The translations under genes were made by a program, and so were the position numbers. The notes under the pieces are model-generated. The model did not search any database, was not told the DNA's origin, and saw only the letters and a list, made by a program, of their open reading frames with translations. Positions 15,355 to 24,386 of a DNA stretch of 64,000 nucleotides are shown here, one piece after another; position 1 is the first letter of the stretch; each line of letters starts with the position of its first letter. Source of the DNA: Falsirhodobacter flavus (GTDB lineage: Bacteria > Pseudomonadota > Alphaproteobacteria > Rhodobacterales > Rhodobacteraceae); contig JARWBI010000002.1 of the NCBI GenBank assembly GCA_029846755.1, positions 248,001-312,000 of the forward strand, read 5' to 3'.

Positions 15355-16164
15355 ATGGACCGACTGACCGAGATGGAAGCCTTTGCCATGGTCGTGGATC
15401 AGGGCGGCTTTACGGATGCGGCGCGCAAGATGGGCATCTCTAAATCCGCGGTTTCCAAGCATGTGTCCTCGCTGGAATCCCGCCTTGGTGCGCGGCTGCT
15501 GGACCGCACGACGCGCAAGGTCGCACCCACGGCCATCGGCCTTGCCTATTACGACCGCGCCCGCCGCCTGCTGGTCGACGCGGTGGAGGCGGATGCCCTG
15601 GTCGCCGCGATGGGCGACGCACCCGCGGGGCATCTGCGCGTCGGCACATCCGGCGATATCGGATCCTGCCTTCTGGTGCCGATGCTGGGCGATTTCATGG
15701 ACACCCATCCCGGCATCACCATCGCCATCGCACCCGATGACGGCCAGACCGAACGCCACGATCTGTGCATCCGCATCGGAGGCGCGCAAGAAGGGCTGGC
15801 GGTACGCAGGCTGGCGCAGACGACGCGGCTTCTGGTCGCTTCGCCGGGGTATTTCCAGCATCACGGCCGCCCGCTGGCGCCGGACGATCTGGCGGCGCAT
15901 CGGCTGCTTCAACGCCCGCCGGGCGGGGCCGTGCCGCCGCTTGCGCTGGAGGATGGGCGCATGTGCCTCGATGCCGCCATCGCCGGGCTGGGGATCGCGT
16001 GGCTGCCGGACTTCTTGTGCCGCACCGCGCTGGAAACCGGGCTGGTCGAGGAGGCGATCCCCTGCCACCGCCCCGCGCCCGAGCCGATCAACGCGATCCA
16101 TCGCCCGAACGTGCCGAAACTGGAAGCGTTGCTCGACTACCTTGGCGAAAGGCTCGCGGCCTAG
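15355..16164 (+). CDS. LysR family transcriptional regulator
   Basis: A 269-residue regulator. Residues 1-60 form the winged helix-turn-helix (EMEAFAMVVDQGGFTDAARKMGISKSAVSKHVSSLE, LGARLLDRTTRKV). The effector domain from about 88 on is short compared with the usual 300-residue LysR protein: the stretch between LLQRPPG and MCLDAAIAGLGIAWLPDFL is compressed. Its closest type is the AaeR/DmlR-like subgroup. It is divergent from the AEC transporter gene, so control of that gene is the natural hypothesis. Its final 4 bases overlap the convergent OmpA-family gene. Confidence 0.92.
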   Translation: MDRLTEMEAFAMVVDQGGFTDAARKMGISKSAVSKHVSSLESRLGARLLDRTTRKVAPTAIGLAYYDRARRLLVDAVEADALVAAMGDAPAGHLRVGTSGDIGSCLLVPMLGDFMDTHPGITIAIAPDDGQTERHDLCIRIGGAQEGLAVRRLAQTTRLLVASPGYFQHHGRPLAPDDLAAHRLLQRPPGGAVPPLALEDGRMCLDAAIAGLGIAWLPDFLCRTALETGLVEEAIPCHRPAPEPINAIHRPNVPKLEALLDYLGERLAA

Positions 16165-17021
16165 TTGCGGATAACCTCGACCCGGCGGTTGCGGGCGCGG
16201 CCCTCCTCGGTCGCGTTGCTGTCGCGGGGCGCCAGATAGCCCACCCCCTGCGCATCGATCCGTGCCGCATCGATCCCATCCGCCACGAGCCATCCGCGCA
16301 CCGCCTCGGCCCGCTGGCGGGAAACGGCGATGTTCGCCTCCAGCGCGCCCGAAGCATCGGTATGGCCGACCAGCGTGATCCTGCGGGCCGGATTCGCGCG
16401 CAGCCATTCCGCCAGATCGCGCAATGCGGGCTGATCCCCCGAAAGCGTCGCGGCACCGCTGTCGAAGGCCAGCCCCTCCAGCACCTCGGCCCCGGCCTGC
16501 GCGGGCGGGGCAGCGGGCTGTGCCGCAGGCTGCGTCGCGGATGCGCCCGATGGTGTGGCCGCGACCATCTGCACGAAGCCGAGGCTCGCGGTTCGGCTGA
16601 CCATCAGGCTTATCCGCTCCCGCCCCTTGCGGGCCGAAACATAGCGGAAATCGCCAAGGTCCACATGCATCTCCGGTTCGGGGAACAGGTCCAGCCGATA
16701 GCGGAAATCATATCCGCCGCAGGTGTCCGTTTCACATTCGAACAGCACGTCCCAGCCTTCGGCGCGCAGGGCGTCGCGCATCGGCGCAAGGATCGACAGG
16801 GTCGAGAAGCCCACCGGCGGCTCGATCCGCCATGCGGTGCGGGTGATCCGGCCCTCGACCCGGTCCTGCGGGAAATCCGCCTCGCTCCACGGCGCAAGGG
16901 GCTGTGCGAAACTCCCGAAATCCTCGGATACCGACAGGGTGACGGCGGAAGGCCCCGGGAATTCCGGCGTGAAGGCCAGCGCGGGCGATGCGGCCAGAAG
17001 GGCAAGCGCCAGCAGCCTCAT
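16161..17021 (-). CDS. OmpA family protein
   Basis: A 286-residue exported protein. The signal peptide is residues 1-16 (MRLLALALLAASPALA). A middle domain of about 140 residues (TLSVSEDFGSFAQPLAPW onward) carries two cysteines in FECETDTCGGYDFRYRL. A Pro/Ala linker (about 160-185) leads to a C-terminal OmpA domain with peptidoglycan-binding features ITLVGHTDASGALEANIAVS, RQRAEAVRGWL and EGRARNRRVEV. It probably tethers the outer envelope to peptidoglycan. The ATG at 17021 overlaps the upstream GNAT stop by 4 bases, so the genes are coupled. Confidence 0.92.
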   Translation of the reverse strand: MRLLALALLAASPALAFTPEFPGPSAVTLSVSEDFGSFAQPLAPWSEADFPQDRVEGRITRTAWRIEPPVGFSTLSILAPMRDALRAEGWDVLFECETDTCGGYDFRYRLDLFPEPEMHVDLGDFRYVSARKGRERISLMVSRTASLGFVQMVAATPSGASATQPAAQPAAPPAQAGAEVLEGLAFDSGAATLSGDQPALRDLAEWLRANPARRITLVGHTDASGALEANIAVSRQRAEAVRGWLVADGIDAARIDAQGVGYLAPRDSNATEEGRARNRRVEVIRN

Positions 17022-17641
17022 CTCCGCTCCCGATAGTGATAGTGGCCGGCCCGAACCATCCCCGCCCGTTCATACAAGGCGCGGGCGGGCCGGTTGGCGC
17101 GAGTCACCGCCAGCGCCAGATCGCGCGCGCCCTGACGACCCGCCCATTCCGCCGCGCCCGCCAAAAGACCCAGACCAAGCCCCCGCCGCCGCGACTCCGG
17201 CGCCACCTCGACCGCATGGATCATCGCGACATCGCCGTCCACCGCCACGAAGGCAGCGCCCCCCGGCACGATCAGCGCCGCGCCCCTTGCCCGCTCCATC
17301 ACCGCAACCCGCGCCGGACCGATCCCGCCCGCAGCCCAGATCGCCAGCGCCCCGGGGGGTGGCGGCCATGTGGCGTCCACCCCCGCGCCCGCCAGCGCAG
17401 CCACCGGGGCGGTGTAAATCAACGTCGGATCGACGGCGGCATAATGCGCAAGCGCCGCATCCAGCGCCTCCTCGCCCGGACGGATCATCACCAGCGGGGG
17501 AAAGCTGCCATCCGGCGCCCCTTCCAATGTCGCCGCAGACACGCGCTTGCCCCCGCCCGCGCCATCGCGCAGCGTCCACGGCCCCTCGCGCCAGCGCCGG
17601 GCCGGGGGCCAGGTTGCCTCCATCGCCGCCAAAAGCCTCAT
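17018..17641 (-). CDS. GNAT family N-acetyltransferase
   Basis: A 207-residue protein with the GNAT fold in its C-terminal half. Motif A is MIHAVEVAPESRRRGLGLGLLAGAAEWA with the R-R-G-L-G acetyl-CoA loop. Motif B is LALAVTRANRPARALYERAGMV. The N-terminal 90 residues vary and include Trp/Pro-rich segments. Substrate unknown. It lies between the CinA-like molybdopterin-binding gene (overlap 4 bases) and the OmpA-family gene (overlap 4 bases) in one leftward operon. Confidence 0.88.
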   Translation of the reverse strand: MRLLAAMEATWPPARRWREGPWTLRDGAGGGKRVSAATLEGAPDGSFPPLVMIRPGEEALDAALAHYAAVDPTLIYTAPVAALAGAGVDATWPPPPGALAIWAAGGIGPARVAVMERARGAALIVPGGAAFVAVDGDVAMIHAVEVAPESRRRGLGLGLLAGAAEWAGRQGARDLALAVTRANRPARALYERAGMVRAGHYHYRERR

Positions 17642-18360
17642 GCCGGGAACAGCGCCGCCAGCCGCGTCATCGCTTCGGAAATACGTCCCGGCTCGGTCCC
17701 CCGGATCACGAGGTTCGTGCCCACCGCGCCGTTCTGCACGAAAGGATAGCTGCCCATCGACAGGTCCGGGTATTCGGCGGCCAGCGCGGCGAAGCCCTCG
17801 GCAATCTCGCCCTCGCCCCGGTCCACCCGCAGCGTCTGGCTCAGCAGCGGTTTGCCCCCGACGATCGAAGGCAGCACCCCCGCCAGCATCGCCTGAAACA
17901 CGTCCGGCACCCCCGCCATCACATGCACATTGCCGATGGTGAACCCCGGCGCGACCGAAACCGGATTGTCGATCAGCGTGGCGGTATCGGGGATACGGGC
18001 CATGCGCTGGCGCGCCTCGTTGAATTCGCGCCCCGTGCGGGCATAGAAATCGGCCATCAGCGCGCGGGCATCGTCCCGCACGCCGATATGCACACCAAAG
18101 GCCCGCGCCACGGCATCGGCGGTGATGTCGTCATGCGTCGGCCCGATCCCGCCGGATGTGAAGAGATGGTCGAACGCCGCCCGCAGCGCATCCAGCGCGC
18201 CCACGATGGCGGCGTCCTCGTCAGCCACGAAGCGGACTTCGCGCAGGTCGATCCCATGCGCGGCCAGTTCCTTCGCCAGATGATGCGCGTTGCTGTCGCG
18301 GGTCCGGCCCGACAGGATCTCGTCCCCGATGACCAGCATTGCGGCGGTGGGATTGGGCAT
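17638..18360 (-). CDS. MoaB/CinA-type molybdopterin-binding domain protein
   Basis: A 240-residue protein with an N-terminal MoCF/MoaB-like domain: TAAMLVIGDEILSGRTRDSN, then LFTSGGIGPTHDDITADAVARAFG, the CinA-type nucleotide-binding signature. The C-terminal nicotinamide-nucleotide amidase domain of full CinA is absent, so this is a stand-alone CinA N-terminal protein, proposed in the family to be an ADP-ribose pyrophosphatase or molybdopterin-related enzyme. ATG 18360 has AAAAGG 9 bases upstream; ATG 18369 sits directly on it. It is divergent from map. Confidence 0.87.
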   Translation of the reverse strand: MPNPTAAMLVIGDEILSGRTRDSNAHHLAKELAAHGIDLREVRFVADEDAAIVGALDALRAAFDHLFTSGGIGPTHDDITADAVARAFGVHIGVRDDARALMADFYARTGREFNEARQRMARIPDTATLIDNPVSVAPGFTIGNVHVMAGVPDVFQAMLAGVLPSIVGGKPLLSQTLRVDRGEGEIAEGFAALAAEYPDLSMGSYPFVQNGAVGTNLVIRGTEPGRISEAMTRLAALFPA

Positions 18361-18487
18361 GCGTCGCATCCTTTTCGCGTCCTTGCATGGGTATAGGACG
18401 CGCCCCTCCCGGTTCCAAGGGGCGGGGTCTGGCAAATCCGGGCGACGGCGACTATCTTTGCGGGCAGGACTGACAAGGACAAGACCG

Positions 18488-19294
18488 TTGGACGATACCC
18501 GAGGCCGCATCACCCGCAATGGCATCCGCATCTACGAGGACGCGGACTTCGCCGGAATGCGCAAGGCCGGCGAATACGCTGCCCGGATCCTGGACGACGT
18601 GGCCGCTTTTGTCGTGCCCGGCGCGACCACCGCCGCGCTGGACGATTTCATCCGGGCCGAGATCGAACGCTACGGCGTCACCTCGGCCACCATCGGCTAC
18701 AAGGGATACCAGCACGCGTCCTGCATTTCGGTGAACCATGTGGTCTGCCACGGCATTCCGGGTCCGAAGGTTTTGTCAGACGGCGACATTCTGAACATCG
18801 ACGTGACGGTGATCGTGGACGGCTGGTTCGGCGACAGCAGCCGGATGTATGTCGCAGGCGCGCTGCCCCGCAAGGCGGAACGCCTGATCCAGGTGACCCA
18901 TGACGCGCTGATGGTCGGGATCGAAGCGGTCCGCCCCGGCGCGACCTTCGGCGATATCGGCCACGCCATCCAGACCTATGTCGAGGCGAATCGCATGTCG
19001 GTCGTGCGCGATTTCTGCGGTCACGGCCTTGGCCGCGTGTTCCACGCCCCGCCAAACGTGCTGCATTACGGGCGCGCTGGCACCGGCGCCGTGCTGGAGG
19101 AAGGCATGTTCTTCACCATCGAGCCGATGGTGAACCTCGGCCGTCCCGAAACCAAGGTGCTGGCCGACGACTGGACCGCCGTGACCCGCGACAAGTCCCT
19201 GTCGGCGCAATTCGAACATTCGGTCGGCGTGACGGCAAACGGGTGCGAGATATTCACCCTCTCCCCCGCCGGAAAGTTCCACCCGACCTATTGA
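18488..19294 (+). CDS. map: Type I methionine aminopeptidase
   Basis: A 268-residue cytoplasmic metalloprotease that removes the initiator methionine from new proteins. The pita-bread fold residues are all visible: HASCISVNHVVCHGIPG, the metal-binding aspartates in ILNIDVTVIVDGWFGDSSRMY, the histidine in FCGHGLGRVFHAPPNV, and the glutamates in FTIEPMVN and FEHSVGVT. The start is TTG at 18488 with AAGGA 9 bases upstream; the first in-frame ATG would remove the conserved N-terminal strand. Divergent from the CinA-like gene with 127 bases between. Confidence 0.94.
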   Translation: MDDTRGRITRNGIRIYEDADFAGMRKAGEYAARILDDVAAFVVPGATTAALDDFIRAEIERYGVTSATIGYKGYQHASCISVNHVVCHGIPGPKVLSDGDILNIDVTVIVDGWFGDSSRMYVAGALPRKAERLIQVTHDALMVGIEAVRPGATFGDIGHAIQTYVEANRMSVVRDFCGHGLGRVFHAPPNVLHYGRAGTGAVLEEGMFFTIEPMVNLGRPETKVLADDWTAVTRDKSLSAQFEHSVGVTANGCEIFTLSPAGKFHPTY

Positions 19295-19929
19295 AGCAGC
19301 AGGGCGGGCAGGTCTTCCATCCGCCGGAAGACCTGTGCGCCCTCGGCCTCCAGCTTCGCGCCGCCCTCGGGGGCATAGGCGAAGCAGCGCATCCCGGCCA
19401 GACGGGCGGCGCGCGCCCCGGTCGGGCTGTCCTCGATCACGGCGCAATCCACCGCATCGACGCCAAGGAACTGCGCGACGTGGCGATAAAGGCCCGGATC
19501 GGGCTTGGGCATGTTCAACTCCTGCCCCGAAAACAGACGCCCCTTCAGCCGCCGCATGACACCCGGATGCTGGCCCAGGGTGGTCAGCATCTTCTCCGTA
19601 GTCCCATTGGACCCCACCGCATAGGGCACCCCCGCAGCATCCAGCGCATCCAGCACCTGCGGGATGCCCTCGATCAGCGGCACCCCACGCGCCAGCCGCG
19701 CATAAAGCCGGTCATAGAAGGTCTTCACCCAGTTCTCCGGCAGGTTCGCGCCAAGCTGCCGCGCCTCGCGGAAAACACCGGGGATGGTGCCGCCAAGAAA
19801 CAGCGGCTCCAGCTCCTGCGGGGTCAGGTCCAGTCCCGCCTCGGCCAGATCCTCGGCCAGCATGCGGAAAGTTTCGGGCTCGCTGTCCACCAGAACGCCG
19901 TCGCAATCGAAGATGACCGCCTTGAACAT
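19288..19929 (-). CDS. HAD family phosphatase (beta-phosphoglucomutase-like)
   Basis: A 213-residue HAD hydrolase. Motif I is VIFDCDGVLVDSE (nucleophile and acid aspartates), motif II is AVGSNGTTEKM, motif III lies in the GQELNMPKPDPGLYRH segment (Lys), and motif IV in CAVIEDSPTGARAA. A cap domain is inserted after motif I (about residues 17-85), as in phosphoglycolate phosphatases and phosphoglucomutases; substrate unknown. A second ATG at 19932 overlaps the rsmD stop; the 19929 start has a better distance to GGAGG. Translationally coupled to rsmD. Confidence 0.9.
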   Translation of the reverse strand: MFKAVIFDCDGVLVDSEPETFRMLAEDLAEAGLDLTPQELEPLFLGGTIPGVFREARQLGANLPENWVKTFYDRLYARLARGVPLIEGIPQVLDALDAAGVPYAVGSNGTTEKMLTTLGQHPGVMRRLKGRLFSGQELNMPKPDPGLYRHVAQFLGVDAVDCAVIEDSPTGARAARLAGMRCFAYAPEGGAKLEAEGAQVFRRMEDLPALLLQ

Positions 19930-20489
19930 CATGCCCTCCGCAAGATCGTGACCACCGTTTCACCGTAGCTGCGCTGATCCAGCACGTCCAACCCTTGCGG
20001 GACGTCCGGGGCTGCGCCTTCCTCCCAGACGATCAACGCGTCTTCGGCCAGCCAGCCACCCTCGGTGCAGGAGGCCAGCGCCCGTTCCCCCAGACCCTTG
20101 GCATAGGGCGGATCGAGGAACACCACATCATACCCCGCCCCCCGGTTCGGCCCCATCTTCGTCGCATCGCGCCGATAGATGTCGGTGACACCCCCCGTCC
20201 GCGTGATCTCCACATTCCGGCGCAGCAGCCCGCGCGAGGTGACGCCATCATCCACGAAGGTCGCCCGCGCCGCCCCGCGAGAGATCGCCTCCAGCCCCAG
20301 CGCCCCGGTCCCGGCAAACAGGTCCAGCACCCGCGCGTCGCGCAGCGGATCGCCGTAACCGCCGTTAATCAGAAGGTTGAAGATCGCCTCGCGCACCCGG
20401 TCGGAGGTGGGGCGCAGATGCGCCGCCGCATCGCCCTCGCCCACCGGGGCCAGATGCGTGCCGCGAAACTTGCCGCCGACGATCCTCAT
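19929..20489 (-). CDS. rsmD: 16S rRNA (guanine(966)-N(2))-methyltransferase RsmD
   Basis: A 186-residue SAM-dependent methyltransferase acting on the small ribosomal subunit. It starts with the family signature MRIVGGKFRGTHL, followed by RPTSDRVREAIFNLL. The SAM site is VLDLFAGTGALGLEAISRGA. The catalytic motif is VVFLDPPY, typical of N2-guanine/N6-adenine methyltransferases. The length is normal. Overlaps with the upstream flavoprotein reductase (4 bases) and the downstream HAD phosphatase show one operon. Confidence 0.95.
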   Translation of the reverse strand: MRIVGGKFRGTHLAPVGEGDAAAHLRPTSDRVREAIFNLLINGGYGDPLRDARVLDLFAGTGALGLEAISRGAARATFVDDGVTSRGLLRRNVEITRTGGVTDIYRRDATKMGPNRGAGYDVVFLDPPYAKGLGERALASCTEGGWLAEDALIVWEEGAAPDVPQGLDVLDQRSYGETVVTILRRA

Positions 20490-21610
20490 AGCAGCACCTT
20501 CAGGTCCGCCGCGTTCGTGATTGCACCCGGATCGGGCGAACGTCCCGCCTCCAGCAGCCGTTTCGCCACCATGAAGGCACGCGGGTCGTTCATCGCATCC
20601 ACCGCCAGCAACTCCGCCCCCCGATAATACCACAGCGACAGGCCCGTGCCCGAATGCCGTTCGACCACGCGGTCACGACCGATGCCAAGACCCACGATCT
20701 GGAGTTTCACGTCATACTGGTCCGACCAGAACCACGGCACCGGGGAGTATTCCTTGCCCGCGCCCATGATGTTCGCCGCCACCAGTTCCGCCTGATCGAT
20801 CGCGTTCTGCACAGATTCCAGCCGGATGCGCCCGCCGCGCCAAGGGAAGGAGGCGCAATCACCCGCCGCCCAGACGCCGTCCGCCACCCGACCCTGCGCG
20901 TCCGCCGCGATGCCGTTGTCGATGGGCAGGCCAGCCGCCTCGGCCAGATCCGTTGCGGGCTGGATGCCGATGCCGGCAATGACGAAATCCGCCGCCGCCA
21001 TCTGCATTTCGGTCACGGGCGCGCCCTCGACGATCTCGACCCCGTGTTTGCGGTGCAGGTCGCGGAAGAACTCCGCCGTCCGTTCGGATGCGACGCGGTT
21101 CAGGATGCGCGGCGCGGCCTCGACCAGCGTGACGCGCAGGCCCAGCTTGGCCGCCACCGCCGCCGCCTCCAGCCCCACATAGCCACCGCCGACGATCAGC
21201 ACCCGCCGCCCCGGCGCGAATTCGTGGCGCATCCGGTCCACATCCGCCAGTGTCCGCACAGGATAGGCCCCCGGCAGCACGCGCGCGACCGAGCCTGTCG
21301 TCAGCACCAGATGGTCATAGGGGATCGGGTCGTCGCCGACCGTCACCACCCGTGCCCGTGGATCCAGCGACGCGACCCGCGCGCCAAGACGCAGGTCAAT
21401 CCCGTTCCCGGAAAAGAAGCTGTCGCTGCGCAGGGTCAGCCGGTCCACCCCCATCTCGCCCAGCAGATATCCCTTGGACAAGGGCGGGCGTTGATAGGGC
21501 GGCACCCCTTCCTCGCCGATCAGGGTGATGGCGCCGTCATGGCCCAGCGCGCGCAGCTTCGCCGCCAGCGCGACCCCGGCCTGCCCGGCCCCTACCACCA
21601 CGACGTTCAT
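20486..21610 (-). CDS. FAD-dependent NAD(P)H oxidoreductase (ferredoxin reductase-like)
   Basis: A 374-residue flavoprotein of the pyridine nucleotide-disulfide reductase family, closest to reductases of ferredoxin-dependent dioxygenase and P450 systems. The FAD site is VVVGAGQAGVALA, followed by PPYQRPPLSKGYL. The NAD(P)H site is RVLIVGGGYVGLEAAAVA and the second FAD motif is GVWAAGDCASF. The C-terminal domain is slightly shorter than the usual 400-residue form. No ferredoxin or oxygenase gene is adjacent, so the electron acceptor is unknown. It leads an operon with rsmD and the HAD phosphatase. Confidence 0.9.
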   Translation of the reverse strand: MNVVVVGAGQAGVALAAKLRALGHDGAITLIGEEGVPPYQRPPLSKGYLLGEMGVDRLTLRSDSFFSGNGIDLRLGARVASLDPRARVVTVGDDPIPYDHLVLTTGSVARVLPGAYPVRTLADVDRMRHEFAPGRRVLIVGGGYVGLEAAAVAAKLGLRVTLVEAAPRILNRVASERTAEFFRDLHRKHGVEIVEGAPVTEMQMAAADFVIAGIGIQPATDLAEAAGLPIDNGIAADAQGRVADGVWAAGDCASFPWRGGRIRLESVQNAIDQAELVAANIMGAGKEYSPVPWFWSDQYDVKLQIVGLGIGRDRVVERHSGTGLSLWYYRGAELLAVDAMNDPRAFMVAKRLLEAGRSPDPGAITNAADLKVLL

Positions 21611-21687
21611 CGTATTTTTCCTTTTCTCGCGTGCGGGATAGAGCCTATAACCCCAGGCGACGGAAACGCAACGCGCGAGGAACTTCC

Positions 21688-22176
21688 ATGACGATTTCCA
21701 AAGGCGACCGCCTGCCCGGCGCCACCCTGGTCCGCTTCGGCAATTCCGGGGTCGAAAAGGTCGATCTGGCCCAGCACATCAAGGGCCGCAGCGTCGTGAT
21801 CTTCGCCGTGCCGGGCGCCTTCACCCCCACCTGCCACACCGCGCATATCCCCAGCTTCATCCGCACCAAGGACAGCTTCGATGCCAAGGGCGTGGACGAG
21901 ATCATCTGCGTCTCGGTCAACGATCCTTTCGTGATGAAGGCATGGGGCGAGGCGACCGGCGCGACCGAGGCGGGTCTGACCCTGCTGGGTGATCCCACGG
22001 GCGAATTCACGCAGGAACTGGGCCTTGCGTTCGATGCGCCCGCCGCGGGCCTGATGGGCCGCTCGCGCCGCTATGCGATGCATGTCGTCGATGGCGAGGT
22101 GCGCGTGCTGCATCTGGAGGAATCCCCCGGCACCTGCGAGACCTCGGGCGGCGAGGCGCTGCTTCTGGCCATCTGA
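21688..22176 (+). CDS. Peroxiredoxin (Prx5/AhpE-like, thioredoxin or glutaredoxin dependent)
   Basis: A 162-residue thiol peroxidase that reduces hydroperoxides. The peroxidatic cysteine is C49 in VPGAFTPTCHTAHIPSF, the Prx5-type P-x3-T-x2-C signature. Further family features are VNDPFVMKAWG, LLGDPTGEFTQELGL and the arginine in GRSRRYAMHVVDG. A C-terminal cysteine in SPGTCETSGGEALL could act as resolving residue. GAGGAA precedes ATG 21688. It is divergent from the flavoprotein reductase gene, but I see no direct evidence that they work together. Confidence 0.93.
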   Translation: MTISKGDRLPGATLVRFGNSGVEKVDLAQHIKGRSVVIFAVPGAFTPTCHTAHIPSFIRTKDSFDAKGVDEIICVSVNDPFVMKAWGEATGATEAGLTLLGDPTGEFTQELGLAFDAPAAGLMGRSRRYAMHVVDGEVRVLHLEESPGTCETSGGEALLLAI

Positions 22177-22177
22177 T

Positions 22178-22456
22178 CTATTGCGCGGCGAGGGCGTCCA
22201 TCCTCGCCGCCAGTTTCACATCCTTGGCGGTCAGCCCGCCCGCCGAATGCGTCGTCAGCCGCACATCCACCCGGCGATAGCTGTTCGACCAGTCCGGATG
22301 ATGGTCCAGCTTTTCCGCCCAAAGCGCGACACGGGCCATGAAGCCGAAGGCCTCGTTGAAATCGTCGAAGCTGAAGCTCTTGGCGATGGCGTCCCCTTCG
22401 ACCAGCCAGCCATTTTCGATCAGCGGTTGCAGGGTCGATCTGTCAAATGCGGTCAT
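22178..22456 (-). CDS. phhB: 4a-hydroxytetrahydrobiopterin dehydratase (pterin carbinolamine dehydratase)
   Basis: A 92-residue PCD/DCoH family enzyme that dehydrates the 4a-carbinolamine formed by pterin-dependent hydroxylases, regenerating the cofactor. The signature is [20 protein letters not shown] followed by [15 protein letters not shown]. Family length is normal. No phenylalanine hydroxylase gene is nearby; a role with molybdopterin has also been proposed for such proteins. Its start overlaps the end of the upstream DUF482 gene by 14 bases, making it the last gene of the leftward operon that begins with the type I secretion genes. Confidence 0.9.
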   Translation of the reverse strand: MTAFDRSTLQPLIENGWLVEGDAIAKSFSFDDFNEAFGFMARVALWAEKLDHHPDWSNSYRRVDVRLTTHSAGGLTAKDVKLAARMDALAAQ

Positions 22457-23615
22457 CGGTATCCTCGCTGGCCTTGCGGAACGGACCATAGGCGGTCAGC
22501 ACCTCGATCTCCTCGTCCACCGCATGGCGTTCGGCCTGAAGATATTGCGCGACCGCCGCGCGGAACCCCGGATCGGCGATCCAGTGCAGCGAATGCACCT
22601 CGGTCGGAAGATAGCCGCGGGCCAGCTTGTGTTCGCCTTGCGCCCCCGCCTCGACCCGCTGCAACCCCTGCGCGATGGCCCAATCCATCGCCTGATAGTA
22701 GCACAGCTCGAAATGCAGAAAAGGATGATGCTCGCTGGCCCCCCAGTAGCGGCCATAGAGCGTGTCGCGCCCGATGAAGTTGAGCGCCCCGGCGATGGGT
22801 TGGCCGTCCCGTTCGGCCAGAACCAGCAGGATGTCATCGGCCATCGTCTCGTGGATGCGGTCGAAGAAGTCCCGCGTCAGATAGGGGCTACCCCATTTGC
22901 GCGAACCGGTGTCCTGATAGAACCGCCAGAACGCGTCCCAATGATGGGGCCGCAGCGCGTCCCCGGTCAGCGCGACGATGCTGCCGCCGAAGCCCAGCGC
23001 CGCCTCGCGCTCCTTGCGGATCATCTTGCGCTTGCGCGAGGACAGGTCGGCAAGGAAGGCGTCGAAATCGGCGTAGCCCCGGTTCTCCCAGTGGAACTGG
23101 CGGGTGATGCGGTGCATCATCTGCGGCGCGTCCGCCTCGTCTTCGGTGCAGAAGGTGACGTGGACGGATGACAGCCCGTTCTGCTGGGCCAGCTGCGTCG
23201 CCCCTTGGATCAGCGCGGCGCGGCCCTGCTCCTCCAGCCCCGGCAGGGTCAGGAATCGCCGCCCCGTCGCGGGCGTGAAGGGCACGGCGATCTGCAGCTT
23301 GGGGTAATACTGCCCCCCGGCGCGTTCATAGGCATCGGCCCAGTTGAAATCGAAGATGTATTCGCCCTGACTGTGGCTTTTGACATAAAGCGGGGCGGCG
23401 GCGATGGGCCTTCCGTCCAGTCGCGCGATCAGGGGGCGGGGCTGCCAGCCGGTGCCGCGCCCGGTCGATCTGCTTTGCTCCAGCGCCAGCAGGAAACGGT
23501 GAGTGGTGAACGGGTCCACGGGCCGCCCCGGTTCGGGGCAGGCCAGCGCGTCCCACTCACTTGCAGGGATCGCGGCGATGGAGGGATGGGCGGTGACTTC
23601 AATCTCGGCACTCAT
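22443..23615 (-). CDS. DUF482 (peptidogalycan biosynthesis/FemAB-like) GNAT-fold protein
   Basis: A 390-residue cytoplasmic protein of the DUF482 family, which adopts double GNAT folds like FemAB and leucyl/phenylalanyl transferases. Diagnostic stretches are [83 protein letters not shown] and [13 protein letters not shown]. Function is unproven; acyl or aminoacyl transfer is the inference. ATG 23615 gives [13 protein letters not shown]; an ATG 6 codons upstream adds unrelated residues. Part of the leftward operon. Confidence 0.88.
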   Translation of the reverse strand: MSAEIEVTAHPSIAAIPASEWDALACPEPGRPVDPFTTHRFLLALEQSRSTGRGTGWQPRPLIARLDGRPIAAAPLYVKSHSQGEYIFDFNWADAYERAGGQYYPKLQIAVPFTPATGRRFLTLPGLEEQGRAALIQGATQLAQQNGLSSVHVTFCTEDEADAPQMMHRITRQFHWENRGYADFDAFLADLSSRKRKMIRKEREAALGFGGSIVALTGDALRPHHWDAFWRFYQDTGSRKWGSPYLTRDFFDRIHETMADDILLVLAERDGQPIAGALNFIGRDTLYGRYWGASEHHPFLHFELCYYQAMDWAIAQGLQRVEAGAQGEHKLARGYLPTEVHSLHWIADPGFRAAVAQYLQAERHAVDEEIEVLTAYGPFRKASEDTDDRI

Positions 23616-23645
23616 GCGGCAAGACTGGCGCATGGGCCGGGATGG

Positions 23646-24386
23646 TCAAGCGGGTTTCGCCGCCGCATAGCCTTCGAAGGTCACGTTGTCGGCAATCAGG
23701 CGCGCCTCATCCTCGGCGGCCTCGGACCGGATGGTCCAGCACAGGATCGCCGCCCCCTGCGCCTGAAGCTCCGCCACCCGTGCGCGGGCCAGATCCTTCG
23801 CCTCGTGCGAGACGAAGCTGGCCTCCACCCGGTCGTAATCGGGTATCTCGCGCAGCAGATCGCAGACCTCGTGCGGCAGCGGCGCCCAGTCGTCGTAATC
23901 ATAGGCCGAGGTGGTGATCCCGCGCGGCACGGTCGGGGCCAACCCGGCCATGATCGCCACGGATTCCGGGTTGAACCCCATCACCGCCACCGGGCCGACA
24001 TAGCCCGCCAGCGCATCCGCCGTCGCCTGTTCCAGCCGCCCGTCGAACGGGGTCTGGTCCTTTATCTCGATCAGCAGCGGCACGCGGCCCGCCACGATTT
24101 CCAGCACTTCGGGGAGGGTCGGGATCGCCTCGCCATTCGCCAGCCGGACATCGGACAGGTCGGCCCCGCGGAGAGGGCCGCTGCCATTCGTCAGCCGGTC
24201 CAGATGGTCGTCGTGAAAGACCATCGCCTGCCCGTCCCCTGACAGTTGCAGGTCGATCTCGATGCCGTATCCCGCCTCTGCCGCCGCAAGGATCGCCGCA
24301 CGAGAGTTCTCCGGCACCCCCGGCCCGTGCAGCGCACGATGGGCAATGGGATAGCGCAGGAAGGCGGGGGGAAGCGGGATGCGCAT
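23646..24386 (-). CDS. Glycerophosphodiester phosphodiesterase
   Basis: A 246-residue GDPD TIM-barrel enzyme, hydrolysing glycerophosphodiesters to glycerol 3-phosphate and an alcohol. Catalytic and metal-binding motifs are AHRALHGPGVPENS (His and Glu), IEIDLQLSGDGQAMVFHDDHLDRLTNGSG and LIEIKDQTPFDG. No signal peptide, so it is cytoplasmic, acting on lipid-derived diesters. Its ATG follows the RidA stop codon without a gap, which shows tight coupling. Confidence 0.92.
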   Translation of the reverse strand: MRIPLPPAFLRYPIAHRALHGPGVPENSRAAILAAAEAGYGIEIDLQLSGDGQAMVFHDDHLDRLTNGSGPLRGADLSDVRLANGEAIPTLPEVLEIVAGRVPLLIEIKDQTPFDGRLEQATADALAGYVGPVAVMGFNPESVAIMAGLAPTVPRGITTSAYDYDDWAPLPHEVCDLLREIPDYDRVEASFVSHEAKDLARARVAELQAQGAAILCWTIRSEAAEDEARLIADNVTFEGYAAAKPA

